A DNA stretch of 13,485 nucleotides from Caulobacteraceae bacterium. Its GTDB lineage: Bacteria > Pseudomonadota > Alphaproteobacteria > Caulobacterales > Caulobacteraceae. Below the pieces are notes generated by a model that worked only from the letters and a program-made list of their open reading frames with translations, was not told where the DNA came from and did not search any database. The DNA is taken from positions 1 to 13,485 of the forward strand of contig JADZBR010000231.1 in NCBI GenBank assembly GCA_020852035.1, read 5' to 3'. Numbering within the stretch: position 1 is the stretch's first letter; every line of letters starts with the position of its first letter. Shown here piece by piece: positions 1-6,654 of this stretch. Both the position numbers and the translations under genes were made by a program.

Positions 1-1406
1 CACCACGTCGCATAGGTCGAGAACTTGTAGCCGCGGCGGTACTCGAACTTGTCGACCGCCTTCATCAGGCCGATGTTGCCTTCCTGAATGAGATCAAGGA
101 ATTGCAGGCCGCGGTTGGTGTATTTCTTGGCGATGGAGATCACCAGGCGCAGGTTGGCCTCGACCATTTCCTTCTTGGCCTGGCGCGCCTCGCGCTCGCC
201 CTTCTGCACGGTCTGGACGATGCGGCGGTAGTCGTCGATCGGCACGCCGGTCTCGGTGGCCAGGGCCGCCACCTCGGCGCGGATGTCGCCGATCTGGCCG
301 GCGTCGTTCTCCACGAACTTGGTCCAGCGCACGCCCAGCGGCTTGACCGTATCCGACCAGTCGGGCCGCAGCTCGGCGCCGAAGTAGGCCTTCAGGAACT
401 CGCCGCGGCTGATCCCATAGCTGTCGGCCAGCCGCAGCAGGCGCCCTTCCAGGCCCATCAGCCGCTTGTTGATCGCGTAGAGCTGCTCGACCAGCGCCTC
501 GATGCGGTTGTTGTTGAGCTTCAGGGTCTTCAGGTGGGTGACGATGTTGGTCGTCGCCGACTGGTAGGCGGCGCGCTCGGCCTCCGACAGGTCCTCGCCC
601 TTCAGCCGCTTGGCGACCAGCTTGTCCTGCAGGGCGCGGAAGCCCTCGAACTCCTCGGCGATGGCGTCCAGCGTCGCCATGACGCCTTCGCGCAGTTCGC
701 CTTCCATCGCGCTGATGGTCGGGCCCGCGCCATCGTCGAAATCGTCGTCGTCGTCGCCCTCGGCCTTGGCGGCGGCCTCGCCGTCCTCGGTGACTTCCTC
801 GGAAACCTCTTCTTCGGCTTCAGGCTGCGGCTGAGTGTTGTCGACCACGTTCTGGCCGCCGTAGGTGCCTTCCAGGTCGATGACCTCGCGCAGCAGGATG
901 CGCCCGCCGCCCAGCTCCTCGCGCCACACCATGATGGCCTCGAAGGTCAGGGCGCTCTCGCAAAGCCCGCGGATCATGGTGTCGCGGCCGGCCTCGATGC
1001 GCTTGGCGATGGCGATCTCGCCCTCGCGCGACAGCAGCTCCACCGAGCCCATCTCGCGCAGGTACATCCGCACCGGGTCGTCCGTGCGGTCGTAGGCGCT
1101 TTCCTTGGTGGTGGTGATGACGGCCGCTTCCTCGCGCACCGCCACCTCGCCGCCCTCAGCGGCCTCGGCCTCCTCGGCTTCCACCACGTTGACGCCCATC
1201 TCGGAGAGCATCGCCAGGGTGTCCTCGATGGCCTCGGAGGTCACTTCCTCGCTGGGCAGCACCTTGTTCAGCTCGTCCATGGTGACGTAGCCGCGGGTCT
1301 TGGCCTGTTTGATGAATTTCTTGACCCCGGCGTCGGTCAGGTCGAGCAGAGGGCCATCCGCCACGGGGGCTTCGGGCGCTTCGGCTTCGGCGGTGGTCGT
1401 GCTCAT
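1..1406 (-). CDS. rpoD: RNA polymerase housekeeping sigma factor RpoD (sigma-70), C-terminus cut off by window edge
   Basis: Primary sigma factor that directs RNA polymerase to housekeeping promoters. The window holds 468 full codons from the start; the frame leaves the window in region 2.4, within the conserved YKFSTYATWW stretch, so regions 3 and 4 are missing. Region 1.1 lies at about residues 20-75, with the KKFIKQAKTRGYVTMDEL stretch. Region 1.2 is at about 110-138 (DPVRMYLREMGSVELLSREG). A very acidic linker (about 196-226, with a run of five Asp) is part of the non-conserved region typical of primary sigma factors. Near the cut end is the region 2 core with EANLRLVISIAKKY and GLQFLDLIQEGNIGLMKAV. 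The ATG at 1406-1404 is supported by a GGAGA Shine-Dalgarno about seven bases upstream and by the family N-terminus. It follows dnaG by 82 bases on the same strand, the conserved dnaG-rpoD order. Identification is certain. Confidence 0.98.
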   Translation of the reverse strand, partial: MSTTTAEAEAPEAPVADGPLLDLTDAGVKKFIKQAKTRGYVTMDELNKVLPSEEVTSEAIEDTLAMLSEMGVNVVEAEEAEAAEGGEVAVREEAAVITTTKESAYDRTDDPVRMYLREMGSVELLSREGEIAIAKRIEAGRDTMIRGLCESALTFEAIMVWREELGGGRILLREVIDLEGTYGGQNVVDNTQPQPEAEEEVSEEVTEDGEAAAKAEGDDDDDFDDGAGPTISAMEGELREGVMATLDAIAEEFEGFRALQDKLVAKRLKGEDLSEAERAAYQSATTNIVTHLKTLKLNNNRIEALVEQLYAINKRLMGLEGRLLRLADSYGISRGEFLKAYFGAELRPDWSDTVKPLGVRWTKFVENDAGQIGDIRAEVAALATETGVPIDDYRRIVQTVQKGEREARQAKKEMVEANLRLVISIAKKYTNRGLQFLDLIQEGNIGLMKAVDKFEYRRGYKFSTYATW

Positions 1407-1470
1407 CCCATGTCTCCGAACTCGGCTCCGGCGCCCCTGCAAGGGCCGGGCCGAATATGGCTAACGGCGG

Positions 1471-1491
1471 AAAAGCGAGGGGCCTCCCCTA
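1471..1491 (-). terminator. Weak stem-loop plus short T run after the dnaG stop codon
   Basis: On the minus strand the dnaG stop codon runs into AGGGG-AGG-CCCCT (1490-1478), a 5-bp GC stem with a 3-base loop, then CGC and a run of four T (1474-1471). The arrangement looks like a weak intrinsic terminator or attenuator between dnaG and rpoD. The stem is short and the T run minimal, so partial read-through or an mRNA processing role is as likely. Inferred from sequence only. Confidence 0.3.
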
Positions 1492-3357
1492 ACGAGACCC
1501 TTCGTCCGCCCAAATCGTTCCCGTTTTAATCGACCGCTTCAGTGCGTCGCGCTCGCCCTTCAGGCGCTCGAAGGCCGCCATGTCCGAACGTCCCCCGAGG
1601 CTTGCCTTGGAGGATCGGATGGCGTCTTCCAACGCGACCAGACGGGTGAGCCCCGAATAGGCGCGCGACCACTGCGACCTTGCCGCTTCGAGGGAGACAT
1701 CCGGTTTCATGAAGGGCGCGCCCGATTGCGATGCGGCCCGGTCGATGTCTGTCAAAAGCTGGCGAAACCCGCGTGCGCCCAGATGGCGTTCCAGGGTAGC
1801 GGTGTCAAGGTGTTCGGCTTCCAGGCGAAGGGCGGTGATTTCCTTGGCCAATCCCTCCAGCGCCGGATCGGCGAAGCCGAAGGCGGCGAAGGCTTCCAGG
1901 TGTTCGTCCAGCACCGCGGGGTCGGCCACCGCCTGCCGCGCCAGCGCCGCGGAGATCGGTTCGACCTTTTCCGCCAGCCGCCGCGCCGCATTGCGCCCCG
2001 CCGCCGTCGCCGGCTCCAGCGCCCAGGCGGGGGTGCGACCGTTCACCCAGCTTCGCTTCTCGCGCGGCTGGAAGACGGGCTTCTGCGGCATCGCCTCGTC
2101 GAAGCGGCGCAAGAGCTCGTCGCGATAGGCTTGCGCCAGGTCCTTGTCGGCGATGGCGGCGGAGGTCTGCCGCAGCCGCGCCTTCAGCCCAGCCCGCCGC
2201 TCGGGCGTATCCAGCGGCTCGGTGTCCCGCTCGCGCACGAACAGCGCCTCGACGAAGGGCGTGGTCTTCGCCAGCTGCGCCCGCAGCGCCAGCTCGCCCT
2301 GCTCGCGCAGCACATCGTCCGGGTCCTTGCCGCCCTCGACGATGGCGAAGCGGAAGCTTTTGCCGGGTTTGAGCAACGGCAGCGCCCGGTCGATCGAGCG
2401 GCTGGCCGCCCGCCGCCCGGCCTGGTCGCCGTCGAAGCACAGGGTCGGCTCCGGGTGCAGCCGCCAGAGCAGCTCCATCTGCTCCTCGGTCAGCGCCGTG
2501 CCCAGCGGCGCCACCGCCGCGATCCCCGCCCGCTGGCAGGCGATGGCGTCCATATAGCCCTCGACCACCACCAGCGGCGCGTCCGCCTCCCCCGCCGCCA
2601 GCAGCCGCCGGGCCTCGCCCAGGCCATAGACGATGCGCCCCTTGTGGAAGAGCGGCGTCTCCGGCCCGTTCAGGTACTTGGCCCGGTCGTTCGGATCGAG
2701 CGCCCGCCCGCCGAACGACACCACCCGCCCGCGCGCATCGGCGATCGGAAAGATCAGCCGGTTGCGGAACCGGTCGTAGGGCGCACCGCCGTCCTCCGGC
2801 TGGATCAGCAGCCCCGCCTCGACCAGATCGCGCGGCATCGCCCCCTTGGCGATCAGATAGTCCTTCAGCCCCGTGCGCGAGGGTGGCGCGAAGCCGATGC
2901 GGAACCGCCCCCACAGCGCCTCCGGCATGCCGCGCTTCTCCAGGTAAGCCCGAACCTCGCGCCCGCCCGGCCGCTTCAGCTCCCCCTCGAACCAAGCCGC
3001 CGCCGCCTCCAGCCAGTCGGAGAGCCCCTGGCGCGCCTTCTCCTGCTGCGCCGCCCGCGGATCGACCGCCGGCAGCGCCATCCCAGCCTCCGCCGCCAGC
3101 CGCTCGACCGCCTCCATGAAGGTCAGCCGCTCGGTCTCCTGCAGGAAGGAGATCAGGTCGCCGTGCTTGCCGGATGAGAAGTCGTGGAAGAAGCCTTTGT
3201 CATCGTTCACGAAAAACGATGGTGTCTTCTCCTTGGTGAACGGCGAGAGGCCGACGTACTCCCGCCCCTGCCGCCGCAGCTTCACTGACTTCCCGATGAC
3301 GTCCGAGAGCCGCAATCGGCCCTTCAGTTCATCGAGGAAGCGTTCGTCAAAGCGCAT
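1489..3357 (-). CDS. dnaG: DNA primase DnaG
   Basis: Synthesises RNA primers for replication and works with the replicative helicase at the fork. The protein has 622 residues, the usual family length. The N-terminal CHC2-like domain is at about residues 1-100 and keeps the family skeleton EKTPSF, GKHGD and FLQ. All four zinc-ligand positions are replaced, however: Ser38, Thr41, Asp59 and Ser62 stand where Cys, His, Cys and Cys are expected. The catalytic core follows, with the basic motif RFRNRLIFPI at 196-205. The TOPRIM metal-binding residues are in VVEGYMD (Glu266), DGDQAG (Asp309, Asp311) and KDPDD (345-348). The C-terminal part (about 430-622) would be the helicase-binding domain and is poorly conserved. 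The ATG lies 15 bases after the M20 gene with no strong Shine-Dalgarno, suggesting translational coupling. rpoD follows. The identity is certain; the zinc loss may be a lineage trait. Confidence 0.97.
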   Translation of the reverse strand: MRFDERFLDELKGRLRLSDVIGKSVKLRRQGREYVGLSPFTKEKTPSFFVNDDKGFFHDFSSGKHGDLISFLQETERLTFMEAVERLAAEAGMALPAVDPRAAQQEKARQGLSDWLEAAAAWFEGELKRPGGREVRAYLEKRGMPEALWGRFRIGFAPPSRTGLKDYLIAKGAMPRDLVEAGLLIQPEDGGAPYDRFRNRLIFPIADARGRVVSFGGRALDPNDRAKYLNGPETPLFHKGRIVYGLGEARRLLAAGEADAPLVVVEGYMDAIACQRAGIAAVAPLGTALTEEQMELLWRLHPEPTLCFDGDQAGRRAASRSIDRALPLLKPGKSFRFAIVEGGKDPDDVLREQGELALRAQLAKTTPFVEALFVRERDTEPLDTPERRAGLKARLRQTSAAIADKDLAQAYRDELLRRFDEAMPQKPVFQPREKRSWVNGRTPAWALEPATAAGRNAARRLAEKVEPISAALARQAVADPAVLDEHLEAFAAFGFADPALEGLAKEITALRLEAEHLDTATLERHLGARGFRQLLTDIDRAASQSGAPFMKPDVSLEAARSQWSRAYSGLTRLVALEDAIRSSKASLGGRSDMAAFERLKGERDALKRSIKTGTIWADEGSR

Positions 3358-3372
3358 TTCGCCCGTGGCAGG

Positions 3373-4587
3373 CTAGAGGTCTTCGCCGTTCAGCACCGCC
3401 TCGGCCACCGCGCAGTGCAGGGCGATGCCCCGCGCCATCTGCGTCTCGTCGAGGATCATGCGGTTGGAGTGCAGCGGGCAGCAGGACCGCCAGTCGCCGC
3501 CCTCGGGCGCGGCGCCCAGAAAGGCCATCGCGCCGGGGAACTTCTGCAGCACATAGGCGAAGTCCTCCGCCCCCATCAGCGGGCTCGGCATGGACTTGAA
3601 GGCGCCTTCGCCGAACAACTGGCGGGCGGTCCGCGCCACCAGATCGACCACATGGTTGTGATTCACCGTCACCGGAAAGCCCTGCTCCACCTCGGTCTCG
3701 GCGGTGAGGCCGTGCGCGGCGGCGATGTGGTGGGCGATGCGCTCGAAGCCCTCGTGCACCTTGGCCCGGCTGCGCTCGGAGAGCGCGCGGACGGTGCCGA
3801 GCAGCCTGGCCTCCTCGGGGATGATGTTGTCGGTGGTGCCTGCCTCGATCTTGCCGATGGTCAGCACCGCCGGGTCGAACACCGGGATCTGGCGGGTGAT
3901 GAAGGTCTGCAGGGCGGTGACGATCTCGCAGGCCACCGGCACCGGGTCGGCCGCGTCGTGCGGCGCCGAGGCGTGGCCGCCCTTGCCGACGATCCGCGCC
4001 CGCACCTTGTCGGCCGAAGCCAGCAGCGGCCCGTGCCGCGAGCCGAAGACGCCGGCCGGCATGTTCGGCGAGATGTGGATGGCGAAACAGACGTCCGGCG
4101 CCGGGTCGGCCAGCAGCCCGTCGTCGATCATGTGCTTGGCGCCGTGCCAGCCTTCCTCGCCGGGCTGGACCATGAACATCACCGTCCCGTTCAGCCGCTC
4201 GCGGTGGGCGCAGAGGATGCGCGCGGCGCCGACCAGCATGGCCACATGGGTGTCGTGCCCGCAGGCGTGCATCGCCCCGGGAACCTGCGAGACGAAGTCG
4301 ACCCCGGTGTCCTCGGTCAGCGGCAGGGCGTCCATGTCGCCGCGCAGCAGCACCGTGCGCCCGTTGGCCGGCCCGCGCAGGATGGCCATGACGCCGGTGG
4401 TCGAGGGGCCCTCCTTGAACTCCAGCGGCAGGCCGGCCAGCGCCGCCTTGAGCTTGGCGGTGGTCTTGGGCAGATGCAGGCCGAGCTCCGGCTCCATGTG
4501 GATGGCGCGGCGCAGCGCGATCGCCTGCGGCAGTTCCTCCAGCCCGGCCTCGGTCCACAGGCCCTGCGTGATCGCACCGTCGTCCAT
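3373..4587 (-). CDS. M20D-family metallo-amidohydrolase (hippurate / N-acyl-amino-acid hydrolase type)
   Basis: Predicted cytoplasmic zinc amidohydrolase that cleaves an N-acyl or amide bond from an amino acid or related compound; the substrate cannot be read from the sequence. It has 404 residues, normal for M20D. Metal-ligand motifs are all present: MHACGHDTH (Cys109, His111), PGEEGWHGA with the Glu144-Glu145 pair, AIHISPNMPAG (His171), and PLHSNRMILD (His373) near the C-terminus. The dimerisation-domain motif GKGGHASAPH is at 201-210, and MGAEDFA at 338-344 is also typical. There is no signal peptide. The ATG at 4587 has a GGGAG Shine-Dalgarno about seven bases upstream. It lies between the terpenoid-fold gene (79 bases) and dnaG (15 bases) on the same strand, so it may be co-transcribed with dnaG, although no functional tie to replication is evident. 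The family is sure, the specificity unknown. Confidence 0.93.
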   Translation of the reverse strand: MDDGAITQGLWTEAGLEELPQAIALRRAIHMEPELGLHLPKTTAKLKAALAGLPLEFKEGPSTTGVMAILRGPANGRTVLLRGDMDALPLTEDTGVDFVSQVPGAMHACGHDTHVAMLVGAARILCAHRERLNGTVMFMVQPGEEGWHGAKHMIDDGLLADPAPDVCFAIHISPNMPAGVFGSRHGPLLASADKVRARIVGKGGHASAPHDAADPVPVACEIVTALQTFITRQIPVFDPAVLTIGKIEAGTTDNIIPEEARLLGTVRALSERSRAKVHEGFERIAHHIAAAHGLTAETEVEQGFPVTVNHNHVVDLVARTARQLFGEGAFKSMPSPLMGAEDFAYVLQKFPGAMAFLGAAPEGGDWRSCCPLHSNRMILDETQMARGIALHCAVAEAVLNGEDL

Positions 4588-4666
4588 GATCGTCTCCCGC
4601 CGTTGCGCCCAGCCTAGCCGACCAGGCTCGCCCGCGCCCAGCCGATTCCTTCGCCGGCGGCGATCG

Positions 4667-5518
4667 CTAGAGCCGCCCGTAGGCCCGCAACACCTTCAGC
4701 GCCCGCAGGGTCACCACGCCCCGCCACTCCGAGACCGCCGCCCGGCCCGGCGGCGCCCAGGCGATCGGCCAGCCGCCGTCGTCCTGCTGTTCGCCCTCCA
4801 GATGGTCGAGATTGCGCGCGATCAGATCGTCGTCGAACAGCGGCCGGGCCGCGCTGTCCGGCGAGGGGGCGAAGGCCAGCGGCGTCAGCCCATAGCCCTC
4901 GGCGGCCGGATCGGGCTTGTAGAACGGCTGCCCGGGCAGGCTCTCGACGGCCCTGGCCAGCGCCGGCCCGGCGCGGGCGCGGTCCGGCGCATGCTCCAGG
5001 AAGACCACCGCCTCGCTGACGTCATGGGCGCCGTCCAGCCGGTCCATCGCCGCCCAGCAGAAGTCGGCCGCCCGCTCGCGCCAGGGATGGGCCACGCCCA
5101 GCGCATAGAGGCGCCCGACGATCCCGCCGTTAGGATTGATCCCCGGCGTGAAGTCCACATGCGCCCAGTGGGCGGCGTGGGCGGCGGTCTCGAAGCCGGG
5201 CAGCAAGATCGGCGCGCCGCCGTCCGGCCCGCTCACCGCCTGCAGGAAGTCGCAGGCGCGGCGCGCCATCTCAGGGTCTGCGACCCCGGCGTCGGTCATG
5301 TACTCCAGCGCCACCTCGGCATAGAGCGGCTGGCTGGCGCCGGTGCGGGTGTCGGCCTCCAGCGCGTGGCCGAAGCCGCCGTCGGGGTTCTGATAGGCCC
5401 CGAGCGCGGCCAGCACCGCCCGCGGATCGCCGCCGTCGAACCCGGCCTCGAACAGCCGGCGGTCGATCAGCCGAGCCTCGCGCTGGATGAAGTCCCGGGC
5501 GCGGTCGAGAAGGGTCAT
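4667..5518 (-). CDS. Conserved protein of the terpenoid-cyclase/prenyltransferase (alpha/alpha-barrel) fold, function unknown
   Basis: A 283-residue soluble protein with two Gln/Gly-Trp-like motifs of the (alpha/alpha)6 toroid fold: YQNPDGGFGHALEADTRT near residue 42 and QQDDGGWPIAW near residue 240. These repeats are typical of prenyltransferase and squalene-oxidase-repeat proteins. The DxDD cyclase acid motif and the zinc ligands of protein prenyltransferases are not evident, so no enzymatic activity is proposed. The open frame extends to an ATG at 5539, but the ATG at 5518 is chosen because AAGGAG lies exactly seven bases before it and a promoter-like site at 5543-5571 places the transcript start near 5536. 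It heads the leftward gene string ending in dnaG and rpoD. It is similar to proteins commonly annotated as hypothetical or prenyltransferase; the fold assignment is moderately sure. Confidence 0.8.
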   Translation of the reverse strand: MTLLDRARDFIQREARLIDRRLFEAGFDGGDPRAVLAALGAYQNPDGGFGHALEADTRTGASQPLYAEVALEYMTDAGVADPEMARRACDFLQAVSGPDGGAPILLPGFETAAHAAHWAHVDFTPGINPNGGIVGRLYALGVAHPWRERAADFCWAAMDRLDGAHDVSEAVVFLEHAPDRARAGPALARAVESLPGQPFYKPDPAAEGYGLTPLAFAPSPDSAARPLFDDDLIARNLDHLEGEQQDDGGWPIAWAPPGRAAVSEWRGVVTLRALKVLRAYGRL

Positions 5519-5542
5519 GGCGGCGCTCCTTGTTGCCATTTT

Positions 5543-5571
5543 GTTCTAGACCGGTGCTGGCGGGCCGGCAA
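5543..5571 (-). promoter_or_regulatory. Caulobacter-type housekeeping promoter for the leftward gene string
   Basis: On the minus strand TTGCCGG (5571-5565), a 14-base spacer and TCTAGAAC (5550-5543) each match the Caulobacter sigma-73 consensus (TTGACGS, 10-14 bases, GCTANAWC) with one mismatch. The predicted start is near 5536, giving a short leader before the ATG at 5518 and excluding a start at the upstream ATG (5539). The consensus is recalled from the literature; the match is seen in the sequence. Confidence 0.6.
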
Positions 5572-5648
5572 GACTCACGCCCGCTCCCCGGCTTGGCCAT
5601 TTCCGGACTCCACGGCGCGCACCCACCTTCGTAGGCCCGCCCGCCCAT

Positions 5649-5656
5649 GCTAGATA
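5649..5656 (+). promoter_or_regulatory. Candidate -10 element immediately before the alkyltransferase gene (possible leaderless mRNA)
   Basis: GCTAGATA matches the Caulobacter -10 consensus GCTANAWC in all but the last base and ends only seven bases before the ATG at 5664. No Shine-Dalgarno precedes that ATG. A transcript would start at or within a few bases of the start codon. The -35 region (TTCGTAG around 5628) is a poor match, so this is tentative. Confidence 0.4.
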
Positions 5657-5663
5657 CCGACCC

Positions 5664-6245
5664 ATGCACGCCGCCGCCTTCGCCATCTTCGGCACGGCCC
5701 TGGGCCCGGGCGCCATCGCCTGGAACACGGCGGGGGTGCGCGGCATGGCCCTGCCCGGTCCCGACGAGGCCGCTCAGCGGGCCTACGTCGCCCGGCGTCA
5801 TCCGCAGGCCGAGGAAACCGCCCCGCCGCCACCCGTCGCCGAGGCGATCGGAACCGTCCAGGCCCTGCTGGAAACCGGCCGCGGCGACCTCGGCGACGTG
5901 CCGCTGGACCTCTCCGACTGCCCGCCCCTGCACCAGCGGGTCTATGAGATCGCCTGCGCCATCCCGCCCGGCGAGACCCTGACCTACGGCGACATCGCCC
6001 GACGCCTGGGCGATGTCGCGCTCGCCCAGCAGGTGGGCCAGGCCCTGGGCCGCAACCCCATCCCGATCATCGTCCCCTGCCACCGCATCCTCGCGGCGAA
6101 CGGCGGGACCGGCGGCTTCTCCGCCCCCGGCGGCGTCGACACCAAGCTGAAGCTGCTGACCATCGAGCGCGCCCGCACCACCGATGCGCCCAGCCTCTTC
6201 CCGCTCGACGAACTGCCGCTCGCCAAGGCGTCGAAAAGATTGTGA
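5664..6245 (+). CDS. ogt: Methylated-DNA-protein-cysteine S-methyltransferase (Ogt/AGT type)
   Basis: Suicide DNA-repair protein that transfers the alkyl group from O6-alkylguanine (and O4-alkylthymine) to its own cysteine. It has 193 residues. The N-terminal part (1-80) is the poorly conserved ribonuclease-H-like domain. The catalytic domain follows: LHQRVYEIACAIPPGETLTYGDIA (split here from 89 to 112) with the conserved Tyr108, then the GRNPIPIIVPCHRI core in which Cys139 is the acceptor and Arg130 and Asn131 are the DNA-contacting positions, and GGTGGFSAPGGVDTKLKLL. The region after residue 170 is a short tail. There is no AraC domain, so this is not an Ada fusion. It is divergent from the terpenoid-fold gene with 145 bases between them, and the start codon lacks a ribosome site. 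An alternative would be an alkyltransferase-like protein, but those lack the active Cys that is present here. Confidence 0.95.
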   Translation: MHAAAFAIFGTALGPGAIAWNTAGVRGMALPGPDEAAQRAYVARRHPQAEETAPPPPVAEAIGTVQALLETGRGDLGDVPLDLSDCPPLHQRVYEIACAIPPGETLTYGDIARRLGDVALAQQVGQALGRNPIPIIVPCHRILAANGGTGGFSAPGGVDTKLKLLTIERARTTDAPSLFPLDELPLAKASKRL

Positions 6246-6402
6246 TTTCGCGGTTACGCCGAATTCGGCTAGGTTGACTCCACGCCCGGCCAAGCTCGGG
6301 CGACCAGGGCCTGCCCGGCGGCCCCTGACCAATCGATCGCCGGACGGGCCGGCCCTCGCCGCCCGTCGCTTCCCGGACGCACCGGAAAGCGAGGAGATCG
6401 CA
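6246..6402 (+). promoter_or_regulatory. Hairpin-rich leader upstream of the small membrane protein gene
   Basis: This 157-base stretch has no gene and contains several inverted repeats. GCCGAATTCGGC (6258-6269) is a perfect palindrome. CGCCCG/CGGGCG (6283-6288 with 6297-6302) forms a 6-bp stem. CAGGGCC pairs with GGCCCCTG (about 6305-6327) with one bulge. GACGGGC/GCCCGTC (6343-6349 with 6361-6367) forms 7 bp. TCGCTTCCCGG pairs with CCGGAAAGCGA (6366-6376 with 6382-6392), 10 of 11 bases, with loop ACGCA. The last stem covers the first two bases of the GAGGAG ribosome site at 6391-6396. TTGACTC at 6274 could be a -35 element. GC-rich DNA folds readily, so a regulatory role is inference. Confidence 0.35.
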
Positions 6403-6573
6403 ATGCGGCTCAAATTCGGGAACGGCGCGGCCCATCACGGGACCGAGAAGCACCGCGCGGAGAAGTTCGAGCACCTGGCCGACATCGCCACCATCGGCGG
6501 CATCGTGCTGCTCGGGCTGGCGATGGTGATCGGACTGATCATGGCCGATGGCAGCGGAGTGCCGTTCGGCTGA
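6403..6573 (+). CDS. Small single-pass membrane protein of unknown function (56 residues)
   Basis: Not a recognised family. The 56-residue product has a polar, charged N-terminal half rich in His, Lys and Glu (residues 1-25, including HHGTEKHRAEKFEH), then a continuous hydrophobic stretch at about 28-48 (IATIGGIVLLGLAMVIGLIM) that would span the membrane once, and a short C-terminal tail ending VPFG. The positive N-terminal residues suggest the N-terminus is cytoplasmic. The ATG has a strong GAGGAG Shine-Dalgarno six bases upstream, which makes it a convincing real gene despite its size; the frame is open further upstream but without another good start. It sits between ogt (157 bases before) and the SDR gene (81 bases after), all on the plus strand, with no obvious functional link. 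Confidence 0.75.
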   Translation: MRLKFGNGAAHHGTEKHRAEKFEHLADIATIGGIVLLGLAMVIGLIMADGSGVPFG

Positions 6574-6592
6574 TCGGCCGGCGCCCCTACGT

Positions 6593-6625
6593 CAGGCTGG
6601 AGCCTGCCTGAACAGCCGCTATAGC
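6593..6625 (+). promoter_or_regulatory. Stem-loop and candidate -10 element before the SDR gene
   Basis: CAGGC-TGGA-GCCTG (6593-6606) is a perfect 5-bp stem with a 4-base loop, not followed by a T run. Twelve bases further is GCTATAGC (6618-6625), one mismatch from the Caulobacter -10 consensus. The stem overlaps the place where the -35 would fall (TGGAGCC at 6598-6604, a weak match). It may be an operator over a promoter or a weak terminator for the small gene; evidence is sequence pattern only. Confidence 0.35.
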
Positions 6626-6654
6626 TGGCGGCGCAAACTCAGGGAGGACGGCGC

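Noticed and set aside
1404..1411. ATG-GGA-TGA three-codon frame overlapping the rpoD start
   Set aside because: It is too short to have a credible leader-peptide function and lies after the ribosome site by chance.
102..1529. Long plus-strand open frame antisense to rpoD
   Set aside because: It mirrors the G/C-biased third positions of rpoD, has low-complexity Leu/Ala/Gly/Asp composition and no recognisable domain.
1726..3177. 483-codon plus-strand open frame antisense to dnaG
   Set aside because: Arg/Gln/Pro/Leu-rich shadow of dnaG with no domain; dnaG is certain on the other strand.
4611..4628. Dyad AGCCT...AGGCT upstream of the M20D gene
   Set aside because: Five-base arms with an 8-base loop are expected by chance in this GC-rich DNA; no T run or promoter goes with it.
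3704..5653. 649-codon plus-strand open frame antisense to the M20D and terpenoid-fold genes
   Set aside because: It spans two real genes and their spacer, changes composition midway and has no motif; a product of high GC content.
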